A stretch of DNA of 64,000 nt from Periplaneta americana (Eukaryota; Arthropoda; Insecta; Blattodea; Blattidae): assembly GCF_040183065.1 (NCBI RefSeq), contig NC_091120.1:7501-71500 (forward strand), written 5' to 3'. Below the pieces are notes generated by a model. The model saw nothing but the letters and a program-made list of their open reading frames with translations. It was not told where the DNA came from and searched no databases. Numbering within the stretch: position 1 is the first letter of the stretch; each line of letters begins with the position of its first letter. The translations under genes and the position numbers were made by a program. Shown here in pieces: positions 35,084 to 45,079 of this stretch.

Positions 35084-36236
35084 ATCACGCTTGTACAATT
35101 ACATCTCTCTGGTCAATTGTGGAGTCCTCCATACCTGAACTTGTTGAAAGGCTGTGTGGTCCAGGGGTAGGTGAGCAGCTACAGCATGACTCCTCCGTGA
35201 TAGAAGCGTGGCCACTCAGGCAGAGTAGAGCCTGCGAGTTCGATGCGGAGCCCAGCCCCCAGTCACGCAGCAACCACTTCAGACGGATGCACCTCATGTT
35301 CCCCAGGTAGAAGCTCTGAAGCTTGCTTCGGCAATCTGGATGGCTTGGAGCAGTCGCGTTCCTCCTGCTAGGGCAACGGACATACGTAAGGGTCTAGGCA
35401 CCAGAGAATATACTAAACCCAATGTAGGAGTCATTGGGCTCTAATAAGTAAACGGAAGAAAGACATCTAACAACTCCAGTTTAACTCAACATAGTGGGCT
35501 GGGAGCTCATAAGGGCTCTTTCAACAAAGTGACTAGAATATTAATGGCTCGCGAGTAGACTAATCAAGATGTCTTTAATACTGTTAATTGCATCTGATTC
35601 ATACATTTCAAGCATGGAACAATCTTTGCATAAAGAAGTGTACATTAGGTACATCTATAGGCCTAATTTTGAAAATGAGTTAAGCGATGATAGTTCAGAT
35701 TCTGACTGACAACTGTAATGGTTGTTTCTTAGTCCGAATTGTCTATGATTTCAACATTGTCTACTTCATTGTAATTCGTATCCTTAATTGGTATTTATTA
35801 TTTCAATTCACTCATTTATAATTGTAACACTTACTATTTCAAGATTTGACGTTAGCCCCAATCTCTACCATTACTTATATATTAAAACTAACCTTTTTGC
35901 TTCGTACAATTGAACTTCGGCAATTCTGACATCCGTCGTCATTGTATATTTCAATAAACAGATACATTAGTCCCCTTGCCTCTAGCACACATGAAACAGT
36001 TGACTGTAATCTGAGGGCTTTCAGAAAGCGATCAAATTCGAAAGCATTTTCAAATGCACTGTTGCCAATAGCATATATGTCATGTTGCATAAATATTACA
36101 AGTTTCCAATATATTACACGCAAAATGAACGTTCTTATGAAAGCAACATTTTTGTCTCAAGTTTACTTTATTACATTCTAGATGGCACTGAAATGTGCAT
36201 GCGATTATCGACTTCTACATTGAAATTGTTGCACAA
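35084..36236. repeat. Duplicated unit R, copy 2 (uninterrupted R plus B)
   Basis: This copy lacks both the MITE and the 2.9-kb A1 insertion found in copy 1, so it preserves the two empty sites (near 35,855 and 35,980). It ends at TTGCACAAAAG where another A-type end begins at 36240. No coding function is assigned. Confidence 0.85.
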
Positions 36237-36239
36237 AAG

Positions 36240-36566
36240 CACTGCCATCGTGATCTAATACAGGCCGTAAGGTAGACCACGTGACCTGCTTAACAGCTGA
36301 TCGCGAAGGGCGGCCTTTCAACCATATGAATTAGTTGGAGTGCATGAAGAATAACATATATTTCTCTGAAATGTAGTGTAATTGCATCAGTAAAATTTTA
36401 AACAGTGATTGTAAGACACTTGAGACATAATTCACTTGCAACTTAAGGTATAATATTATTTTTGGTGTAAAAATTACGTTGTTCCAGGCAAAGTTCGTAT
36501 GTGTAATACCTGCCTTTATTTCGATTAAATATTGCGCCCTTTGTGGTTAAGTGAATTTTTGGTGGT
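36240..36566. mobile_element. hAT-like element A2, one end only
   Basis: CACTGCCATCGTGATCTAAT followed by ACAGGCCGTAAGG starts an inverted copy of the right 320 bases of A1 (26,160-26,487 reversed). Matching words include ATATTTCTCTGAAATG, GTAAAATTTTAAACAGTGAT and TAATACCTGCCTTTATTTCG. The match stops near 36,566, and the second terminus is not found, so the copy is truncated or internally rearranged. Confidence 0.75.
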
Positions 36567-37370
36567 ATTTTTGTGAAATTAATATTATTTTCTCCCTCCT
36601 AGTTTTCAATAAATTTTCACATCGGAGATGTGTATTCGACAAAACATGTTTCTAAAAATAGTTTCACACGACGTAATGTGTATGTTACAATGTTGCCTAA
36701 ATGTTTAATGATATATTACCAATGAATCGGACTACAGATCTGAAAACTAATAAAAACAGCTTATAATCAAAATTGCAGTTACATCAGTGTTCCACTCACA
36801 GTTTCTGATGCGCATTTTCCCGGCACAAAATACCCTTTCCTACTTATATATGGCTTCCCAGCATTCCTTAAGGCTTTATTCTTATTATACTTCCATTCAT
36901 GAATGTTTATTTTGCGCTTCCGGCCGTTATTTAATTGTTTTTAGCACTAATACTCACAGCTTGTTTCACTACTTCACTTCCGGGTTAACGACACTTCTGC
37001 CTACTTAAAAGGCTACTGTGTCATAATTTCAATATAAAATAGCTCCTAGTTTAATATCGTAGTGCTTAATACTATTGAAAATATTTAAATACTTAAAAAT
37101 TCCTAACAGTATTGTTAAAAGTATAATAAATTGAAAATAATCTAATGTAGTATTGTTCCCCACCCGCACTTCACCGAAACGGACAAGGGAATGGTTTCAC
37201 TACTTGCGCCATTTTAGAACAAATAGATCACTATTCGCCGGAATACCAATATTGAAACAAAAAAAACTAGCCTTTGAGAGAGAAATTATGTCACTTTACG
37301 TCCGCTAGGCGGTGACATTTCTTCGATAGATCACTATTCCACTAAGAACTCAACTTTCGATTTTTTGTTG
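36567..37370. other. No recognised feature
   Basis: AT-rich with a GC-richer patch near 37,150-37,200. Nothing is supported. Confidence 0.5.
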
Positions 37371-37964
37371 GTTAGATCCAAAGAGTTTGTAATATATAAC
37401 TAGAGACACCAACGGCGCTAGTTTCGCGTACAAAATTGAACCGCTCTTCGGCCGCCATTAAAGGGAGTTGATGCTTCGCCGGGAGTGCAAGCAGTTCATG
37501 CTTATTGAGGAGTACGAATAAATATAAGTACACTTGAAGGGAAATAATAAGAAAATGGTGAAATACTGCGCCGCAAATATTTGTTCGAACATAGCTATTA
37601 TTATAGGATGCCCAGGAAAGCATGCATATCTTAATATTTGGAAGAATGTTCCAAATGCAGTTCCTCCTTTGAATGTGTTTACAGAATGTCGGAATATTTC
37701 ATGGATAAAAGTTTTTCCAGAAACACATTAATCAGGTTTATAAGACTGATTTCAACAATGTATGTAAGGGTTAGGTGCCATCACATTACAGTGGATTATA
37801 ATAGCAGAGTGCATAAGAAAATCCACACACTATATCTGTCTAAAACTGTTTTGTTTCACAATAAATTAATTAATCATGTAATTTCCGTTTTGTACAGCAT
37901 GTACTTCTAATTTTTGGTTATATTAAGTGCAAAGAAATTAGTAAAAATATAGCTGATGGCCTAG

Positions 37965-38690
37965 CTAGGCCTATTATTACCACTGCTACTAGGTCTACTA
38001 TGGCCACTAATAGGCCTACTATTACCACTACTACTAGGTCTATTATTACCACTAGCACTGACTAGGTCTCACTACTACTAGGCCTACTATTACCACTACT
38101 ACTAGGCCTATTATTACGACTACTACTAGGCCTACTATCCTTGCGTTTTTTTTAAAGCGCTGCAGTAAAGTGCTTCATGCCTTTGCTGCAGCAAAATGAG
38201 GGTCGAAAAAAAACGTAAGTAGGTCAACTGGCTGCAAAATGGTGGACATTTAATATTGGCTTCTATTTCTGCCGTAATAAATTTAACCCTAAAAGAACCG
38301 AACATGTTAAATAATTTCGACTTCCATGATAATGACATGGAATTATTATTACTAGACGATTTTGACAATAATAAACGTTGCAAAAGACCAAAACACACAT
38401 TCCGCCATGATCGATCGTGCAGCAAACTCGGAAAGCGAAGTTTTGATTTGCTGCACGCTTGCTACAGCGCTGCTGCAGCGACGGTGAAGCAAATGTAATA
38501 AAAGAACGGTCTTGCTGCAGCGCTTTACGTCTTGCTTTAAAAAAAACGCACGGTATTACCACAAAAACTAAGCCTACTACTACCACTAATACTAGGCCTA
38601 CTATTACTACCACTACTACTAGGTATATTATTACCACTACTACTAGGCCTACTATTACCGCTACTAATTGTATTAAAAAGTCTGTACTGA
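37965..38690. repeat. TACTACTAGGCCTACTATTACCAC-type simple repeat, interrupted
   Basis: An irregular array of ACTACTAGGCCTACTATTAC words occupies 37965-38138 and 38554-38690. The two halves are separated by the 415-bp insertion at 38139-38553. It lies within the P-like element. Confidence 0.85.
38139..38553. mobile_element. MITE inserted into the microsatellite, 415 bp
   Basis: Left end CCTTGCGTTTTTTTTAAAGC, right end (reversed) CCGTGCGTTTTTTTTAAAGC, then GCGCTGCAG words on both sides. TAT flanks each end (38136-38138, 38554-38556), and joining the flanks restores the repeat unit CTACTATTACC. The centre holds a short frame, MLNNFDFHDNDMELLLLDDF followed by a basic stretch. An acidic/leucine run before a basic run reminds me of PIF/Harbinger N-termini, but a TAT duplication is not the usual TWA, so the superfamily is left open. 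Confidence 0.75.
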
Positions 38691-39240
38691 CCTCTAACTT
38701 GGTGGTCATCAATTACACAATGAATAGATTGTTTTATGATAAAATTTATTCTCATATTTTAAATCAGTTTCCAGAATTTTTATGACCTCATGTTTCACCA
38801 CTAAATATTTTCTAGATCATATAGATATTTATTACAGTAAATATCCATTATTATGTCTTTAAAACAATACTAGTAATACTGAAAATTAATGTTGACATTG
38901 CTATTATTCAATATTTCACATACTTATCCCGAGTGTATATGGTGATTTAATTTATTTTTTAGAATATCGCCATTATAATACTTTGATAAATATAGCGCTC
39001 CTCTGCCATTCACGTTTATTTCAACACAACTCGTCCTTTGTAAAAGATGTTTAAAACAGTGTCTATCACCAGGCTACGTCAATGTATTGTGGTACTGTTT
39101 TAGAATTTCGCACCGCAAACACTCCCTTTAATGGCGGAAGCTAGCCGGTTCAATTTGTGACATTTTTCTTGCCTGCCACTCACAGGTATGTGTCTCTAGT
39201 AAGTATTACAAACTCTTTGGTTAGATCTCTTTTCGGGGTA

Positions 39241-39459
39241 ATTATTTATTTATTTATTTATTTATTCATTTATACAATCTTTCAGTGTTCCCACGGAAAT
39301 GTCTCATGGACAAAGCATAACTATAAACAGAGCAAAAATAAAATTAAAGATGAGAACGGAAAAGATCACGAAAGAGAAACATACATAATAAAATATAATA
39401 AACATAGTAAACAAACAGATTTAAAATGCAAACCAAAGCTTTTCCAGGACACAAAGTAT

Positions 39460-39494
<35 letters not shown>
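39241..39494. repeat. Simple repeats (TTTA)n and T32
   Basis: (TTTA)n-type repeat at 39241-39266 and an uninterrupted run of about 32 T ending at 39494. Between them is a 0.2-kb AT-rich piece of unknown origin. The T-run could be the reverse of a retroposed poly-A tail, but no element is recognised. Confidence 0.7.
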
Positions 39495-39497
<3 letters not shown>

Positions 39498-39521
39498 TGG
39501 GACATGACCACCAGAGGACCA

Positions 39522-39552
39522 ACGAGTAATACTTATTACAAACTCTTTGCTG
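39522..39552. repeat. Second copy of the P-like right terminus
   Basis: AGTAATACTTATTACAAACT followed by CTTTG repeats the right end found at 39195-39219. No left partner preceded by the flanking CTGTCAGC is found in the window. It may be the remains of a second element of the same family. Confidence 0.65.
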
Positions 39553-39777
39553 TCAGCTGATGGAAGCTGATACCAACACCACCTACAAAGAAAGCGTTGC
39601 AACAAAATCTGACTATGTTGTGACGTCATGCTGTTTGGGATTTGGCCTAGTGTTTAAAGCTCAGGCGGGAAGCTGGCATTTTCCACATGATTTTAGTTGA
39701 GATTATTTTATGTTTTAAATGAATGTGCATGTAAAATTACATTAAAGTGGTGCAATATTAACACATTATAAGGCATA

Positions 39778-41650
39778 ATGCCTCAAAAGTGCAGTGTGCC
39801 GAACTGTAGAGGCAATTACTTGAATGGACCGAAAGTGAGTGTGTTTTCTCTTTTCCCACCAAGGAAGACCAAAGTTTAAAATGGATTAGAGCTATTCATC
39901 GGAAAGATTTTATTCTTACGAAAAACTCCAAGGTATGTGTAATGTTAGCTTACTGGTACCGAATTCTTTTCATACTAAAATAACATTAAAGGATAAGAGC
40001 ATATTTTGCAAACGTAACCTAACCTCTCCTTTCATTGGTCATTCACGGTCCAGTTTGAATTGTCTTGTAGGTGTGTGAACTTCATTTTAGAGAACATGAG
40101 ATTGAAAGAACTACATGCCTGTTTGATGAAAAGATTGGAAAGTTACTCACTGCACCTTTGTCAAACCCAAGATTGATAAAAGGTTAATTCTATATTTCAT
40201 TTCTAGATAGGGCAGGTCTGCAATGCTGTAAATAAATAGCCTATTCATTAATTATTCATTTATTAATAGAATATTAATTACAAAATTTTAAAAAATTTAG
40301 ATGCAGTTCCATCACAGTTCCCAAACTGCCCTGAATATCTCTTTGACACCACTGCTATCTGCCGTGAAGATCCAGAAGACAAGAGACGTAGAATAGAAAA
40401 CCAGTGTTTAGCAAAGGCAATTGCTAACAGTTTATGTACATACAATGAACATATTGAGGCAATTACATTTAAAGATTTTGATGAATTGAAGTTGAAACTG
40501 GATGGCAATAGGCTTAATAGTGAATGGGACTTGATAAAAAAAAGAAACATGCATGTATTTCATTCTAATGAACGAGGATCCTAACCCTCATATTTCTTGC
40601 TGTGTTAGAATAACACAAGATTTGTATGCTTCATTATTTGTCAATAATGTAGAAATCAAATGCTGTAAAGAGATGTCATTACCAAAGCATGTTAATACTC
40701 TTACAGAAATTGAAACATTGATACATAATGCACATTCTGTATATGCGTCTTCCACCATGTATAACAGCAAAGATATTGATGAAACTTTGGCGGTTCTTGA
40801 TGGTTTGTTCCAACATTTAGAGAGTGTTTCCTGAGAAGAATCGTATGTTGAGCTTCTTAAAAGAACAGCTACATTTGCTAACTAAGAAAAGGGTAAAAAA
40901 CTATTCCTGGGAATTATTGATCTTCTCTTCATTGGTTCATTCGATATCTCCCCACTGTTACAAATTCACACGTGGGTCCAGTAACTTAACTCTTCCTGCT
41001 CCACGTACTTTGAAAATAGTGTGTTCAAACCCTCTGCAGGAGCAAAATGACAATTTTCTGCAGTATGTGACAAGTAGGCTAAATTTTCATTGCTCTCTCC
41101 AGAAGACAAGTTAGTTCTATTGTCAATGGATGAGGTCCACATTAAACCCCAATTGGATTTTAAGCAGGACAGGGTAGTAGGTACTGCAATGAACAGTGAT
41201 GAATGTGCCACAAGTGCATATGTTCTCATGATTCACAGTGTACTTTCACATTATAAAGATGTTGTCCATATTCTGCCTGTCAGTAATATTCATGGTGATG
41301 CATTATTCATCATTCTGAAAAATGTAATTCTTGAATTACAAGAAATTGGTTTTGAAGTAACAACACTTATTTCAGATAACAGCGATCCACCTGAACTGAA
41401 GCAAGACAAGACTAGAAAGCTCTTTTTCATTATAGACAGTCCACATTTTGAACTGTATCCGAAATAACTGGCTAAATGTAAGGAACAAGCAGTTGTATTT
41501 CCCAGACATGGTTGAGTGTGAGAGAATGCATGTTGCATCATTTAATGTACTGAAAGACCTACACTTGCTAGAAAAATATGGTTTCTCTCTCACATTGAAA
41601 GCATTGTATCCAACAAATATGGAACGTCAAAATGTTTCTTTGGCATAATT
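39778..41650 (+). pseudogene. P-element-like (THAP) transposase, introns kept, broken
   Basis: The ATG at 39778 opens MPQKCSVPNCRGNYLNGPKV, a THAP C2CH zinc finger. Its second half lies across a 138-base intron (GTATGT donor at 39933, TTGTAG acceptor at 40070) as VCELHFREHEIERTTCLFD (Cys-x2-His). A second intron occupies 40183-40300. Exon 3 holds LFVNNVEIKCCKEMSLPKHV, then the RNase-H-like core LVLLSMDEVHIKPQLDFK (catalytic Asp), DECATSAYVLMIHSVLSHYK, DVVHILPVSN, TLISDNS and LFFIIDSPH, then KCIRNNWLN-like wording. These are hallmark P-element/THAP9 blocks. There are frame changes near 39,855, 40,550, 40,830, 41,080 and 41,460. The gene stops at QNVSLA where a LINE fragment begins, so the GTP-binding insertion and last acidic residues are missing. 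Confidence 0.88.
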
Positions 41651-41933
41651 AGAAACATTAAATCCAGACGTTTGAGATGGGCAAGACATGTAGGACTTAT
41701 GGGCGAATCCAGAAATGTATATAGACTGTTAGTTGGGATGCTGGAGGGAAAAGACCTTTGGGGAAGCCGAGACATTGATGGGAGGGTAATATTAAAATGG
41801 ATTTGAAGGAGGTGGGATATGATTACTGTAGAGACTGGATTAATCTTGCTCAGGATAGGGACCGTTGGCAGGCTTATGTGAGGGCGGCAGTGAACCTCCA
41901 GGTTTCTTAAAAGTCGTAAGTAAGTAAGTAAGA
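41651..41933 (+). mobile_element. 5'-truncated LINE 3' end with (TAAG)n tail
   Basis: Encodes a typical non-LTR retrotransposon C-terminus: LRWARHVGLMGESRNVYRLL, then EGKxPLGKPRH, IKMDLKEVGYDYCRDWINLA and QDRDRWQAYVRAAVNLQVS, followed by a stop and a GTAAGTAAGTAAGTAAG tail. One stop and small changes are visible. Tetranucleotide tails are known in RTE-like and related clades, but the clade is not certain. It sits at the broken end of the P-like transposase; TTTCTTTGGC on the left and TTTCTCTTTTGCC on the right could be a decayed target duplication. Confidence 0.8.
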
Positions 41934-42014
41934 CATTTCTCTTTTGCCTCTTAATCGCAACAAACAACCACTGACCTTATTATCTCCCTCTCCTTACTGT
42001 GTACGCTATATTAA

Positions 42015-42235
42015 AATTAAATTATGGTTTATTTAACGACGCTCGCAACTGCAGAGGTTATATCAGCGTTGCCGGTTTGCCGGAATTTTGTCCCGCAGGA
42101 GTACTTTTACATGCCAGTAAATCTACTGACATGAGCTTGTCGCCATCGACCTCGGCCGGGATCGAACCAGCAATCTCGAGTGTAGAAGGCGGATATAACC
42201 TTGTTGCATCTCGTATTACTACCGGCCATTGCATA
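42015..42235 (-). mobile_element. tRNA-headed SINE (Blattodea-type)
   Basis: On the minus strand: a degenerate tRNA-like head with a B-box GCTGGTTCGATCCCGGCC (near 42,155-42,172), then GCTCATGTCAGTAGATTTAC, TGCGGGACAAAATTCCGGCA, and a 3' part GCGAGCGTCGTTAAATAAAC. The ACGACGCT / TTTAACGAC block links it to the repeat at 28572. I recognise this body as a very abundant cockroach repeat from memory. It contains no coding function; the open frames crossing it are incidental. Confidence 0.75.
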
Positions 42236-42471
42236 AATATGTCTTCACAGAACGCAAAATTACTGTAAGTACAGATCACACTAAGCAAGTAAATGTATTT
42301 TACCCGCCTCGTAGACCATCCTTCCCTCCCCTGCCCCTCTACACCCCGCGCCACTCTTTTAGCTGCCCAGATAAGTTGCGCGGACAGTAGATGAACATAA
42401 GCTAATTATTATGCAAAGCTGGTATTAATGTAGACTACTTATATAGGCCTACGTGATTTATTTAAACTTAC

Positions 42472-42718
42472 CTGTAGGCTTTAACATTCTCGGTCGTTTC
42501 GGCTTTATTTTCATTAAAGCTTCTCGAAAAATCTGTATCAAAATCGTCATCTTTAAATTGATCAAAGCATAATCTGCTTGTATAAGGATTGAATCTATCC
42601 TGGTTTTTGCACACAATTACCCATTTTTTCTAATTCCTAAATCTTTAGGAATGATAAAGAAAGACAACTCTTTATTTTCATCGTTGCATACCGCAACAGC
42701 ACACCTTTGACCTGGCAT
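42472..42718 (-). pseudogene. THAP-domain exon, second P-like gene piece
   Basis: On the minus strand an ATG at 42718 opens MPGQRCAVAVCNDENKELSF then FIIPKDLGIRKK, a THAP finger start (Cys-x4-Cys). After one frame change it continues WVIVCKNQDRFNPYTSRLCF and DQFKDDDFDTDF. The usual Cys-x2-His is Cys-x2-Gln here, so a zinc ligand seems lost. The exon ends AYR before a GTAAGT donor at 42471. It faces the P-like transposase at 39778. It may be the first exon of another P-like element or a THAP-domain gene fragment. No later exon is recognised, and the SINE lies in the downstream region. Confidence 0.7.
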
Positions 42719-43149
42719 AATGCAATCAAAACAACATAAACAAGAAAAAACCACGAGATACTGCTTTGAAGCATTTTAGCTTTGGCGCCCTCAGCTATCT
42801 TGTGACGTCAGAATCGCTCTCTTTTCTCCCTCGATCCCTCGCCAACAAGTTCGATACTAATGCAATCTAGGGCTGCCATTTACCAATGTCGTTTACGTTG
42901 CTCGGTCGTTTACGTCTTCCCGCTTTATATTCAAATCGATTCAGTACTTCAGTAGAGAGTAAATTGTTGCGAACTTGAGTACGTTAGGGATATACTGTAC
43001 GTAGTTTCAGTTCTTGTGTTAACAGCCGGGAAAAATGTACATATTGTGCATTATGACCATAGTTTTAAGTTGATATTTTTAAGTGCCTGTTTATTTTCTT
43101 AGTTTTAAATTACTGATATTTTTAAGCGTGTGTTTATTTTATTGGTACA
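42719..43149. other. Spacer between THAP exon and hAT remnant
   Basis: Contains a TGTGACGTCAGAATCGC segment like the TTGTGACGTCATG upstream of the P-like gene near 39,620. No other feature is supported. Confidence 0.4.
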
Positions 43150-43315
43150 ATGAGTTATCCTGAAGAAGGACAGTTCACGCCGAAAAAAAACGTGAAATCA
43201 GGAAAGAGTTATCTAAAAGTGAAAAATCTTGGCGGAAACAATCATTCGTTGAATCATGGTTCGAGGAACCTCATTTTAAAGGTTGGTTGGCTAAATCTAA
43301 TGATCCCTATAAAAT

Positions 43316-43353
<38 letters not shown>

Positions 43354-44070
43354 AAATAGGAACTATCGGTCGGTAAAAGTGAATTAGGAAGACACAGCTC
43401 CACGCTCTCTCATAAAAAATGCTTTACAGTTGGAAAATGTCCCCAGAATTACCATTCTTTTTTACAAGAAAGCCATCTGATGATAAAGTAAAAGTTCAGA
43501 TTACGATGTTTGGAGTTCTATCAAGTACCTTTCAATGAATCCTTGAAAAGATTGCCCCTTCAACAAGATGTTATAAGTATTCGTAATTTGACTTCTAGAT
43601 CCAAAAATTGCATTAGGTGTCAGTAAGATTGTAGAAAGGTCTAGTATCACACTTACGTCACTAGTCGATAAATATAAGACAAAAGTAAACCAAGAATTGG
43701 TATTAAATGGAGTCTTTTACTCAATTACTTCTCTTCTGAAGAGAAAACTGCTTATCTAAATTTTCCTGTACTAGAATTTTGGAAGCAAATAGAAGAATGT
43801 CACAATTTCAATTCTGAATTTTTGTTAAAAAATTTAGGAAAACTATCCAAAATTTGCCTTTCTTTGCCTCATTCTAATGCAGCTGTAGAGTGCATAAGTT
43901 ATTTTCAATGGTTAGTGATATAAAAACGAATAAAAGAAAAACTATCAGCAAAACAGTGTTGTCTCTAGTGCGGGTGAAACTTGACATGAGCAACATGAAC
44001 AAAAAGTGTTACAACTGTCCAATCATCGACGAAATATTGATACTGTTCAATGAAAATATGTACCGGTAGC
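43150..44070 (+). pseudogene. hAT-family transposase remnant, BED finger plus C-terminal block
   Basis: The ATG at 43150 opens MSYPEEGQFTPKK. In a shifted frame SWRKQSFVESWFEEPHFKGW and LAKSNDPYKI precede a T-run of about 31 bases, then VGKSELGRHSSTLSHKKC, the back half of a BED-type finger. The catalytic middle is missing. The end contains YLNFPVLEFWKQIEECHN, LGKLSKICLSLPHSNAAVE and a ...FSMVSDIKT-like block in another frame, which is the hAT C-terminal dimerisation region (the SNAAVER Glu). Several frame changes are present. Termini were not found. Confidence 0.75.
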
Positions 44071-44903
44071 TTACAACAAGGGTTCAAGAGACAAAATATC
44101 TGGGCTGCTGGTTGCGGAAGAAGAATGTGAACAGAATCAGCAATAATATGCCGATCTGAGGGTGAGTACCGTACTCTGTTGCACTGTAATATTTATTAGG
44201 AACATTGTCTTGTTCTAATTTATTATTTTAATTCGTTTTTAAAATGTGTATTTCGGAGTTTAGACCATACCACCCCAAGGGGGATTGTTTCTAAATATGG
44301 GGGATTTTTCACCCCATCTGATGCTCTATGCATTTTCATTCAGTAACCTGTTCCCACTGTGAAGTGTTGCCTCTATTTTTTCATGCTGAATAGGTTATCT
44401 TACCTGATTGTCCATGCACCTCAAACTTGCAGGTCAATGACGAATGTTGCACTCTAATAACAAAGGTACGCTATTGAAGTTTGAATTACCAATATAAATA
44501 TAATTACAATAATTCATATTACAAAGTGATATATTCCTGACAGGCCAACTCATCACACACAACATAGCATTAATTCACTGTTATCCACGAGAATGTTTTG
44601 TAAAGGAACAATGCATTGTTCAAATAACTTATTAACCTACAGGTGTGAGTGTTGGTAATTTAAATTTAGGACATGAATTATTATTTCTTACCTATAGGCC
44701 CCATAACTTTGTACTGTAATGAGAAATAATTTACACTTTTAAATAAAGACATCTCAGAAGATGTTATGAACTTTTTCGAGGTATTGTCTAAACAATTCAC
44801 AATAAGGAGAACGATCAAATATGCCCGAACTAGACAATTAAACAGTGGTATTAGATTATGTTTTTAGAAATAAACCTACTTTTTTTTATGATGATATGTG
44901 AAT
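44071..44903. other. No recognised feature
   Basis: AT-rich. A small imperfect inverted pair around CCACCCCAAGGGGGA (near 44,270) is the only structure seen. Confidence 0.45.
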
Positions 44904-45020
44904 AAATGATGGCGAAGTGAGTCCTAGGTCCAACACCGAAGTTACCCAGCAATTCTGCTTCAATTGGTTTAGGGAAAAACCCCGAAAAAAAATTCCAACC
45001 AGTTAACTTGTCCCAACCAG
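44904..45020. repeat. Interspersed SINE-body-like repeat
   Basis: CGAAGTGAGTCCTAGGTCCA, CCCAGCAATTCTGCTTCAAT, GGTTTAGGGAAAAACCCCGA and CAACCAG resemble the 3' part of the repeat at 28572-28755 and a general insect GGAAAACCCCGAAAAAACC body. Short and unassigned. Confidence 0.55.
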
Positions 45021-45079
45021 GATAGTTTTATATGTATTTACTCCTCAAAGTTCTAAATTGGATTTTATAAAGTCCTAAA

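Larger units (their letters stand above)
37379..39219 (+). mobile_element. P-element-like transposon remnant, 1.84 kb
   Basis: The ends are CAAAGAGTTTGTAATA on the left and TATTACAAACTCTTTG on the right, extended by CTAGAGACAC on both sides. A perfect 8-bp target duplication GTTAGATC lies at 37371-37378 and 39220-39227. AAATTGAACCG and GCCATTAAAGGGAG recur in inverted order further in. An ATG at 37555 opens MVKYCAANICSN, which has the start of a THAP finger (C-x4-C), but the rest of the domain is not clear. CA-start ends, an 8-bp duplication and a THAP-like start suggest the P superfamily. The interior has been replaced by microsatellite and another MITE. Confidence 0.75.

Noticed and set aside
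38263-38785. Overlapping Val-rich, Thr-rich and Ser-rich frames
   Set aside because: Translations of the ACTACTAGGCCT simple repeat in different frames.
40005-40030. Interstitial telomere repeat (TAACCTAACCT)
   Set aside because: Only two units, within the first intron of the P-like gene; expected by chance in AT-rich DNA.
42058-42354. Open frames on both strands around 42.0-42.35 kb
   Set aside because: They cross the SINE at 42015-42235 and have no protein resemblance.
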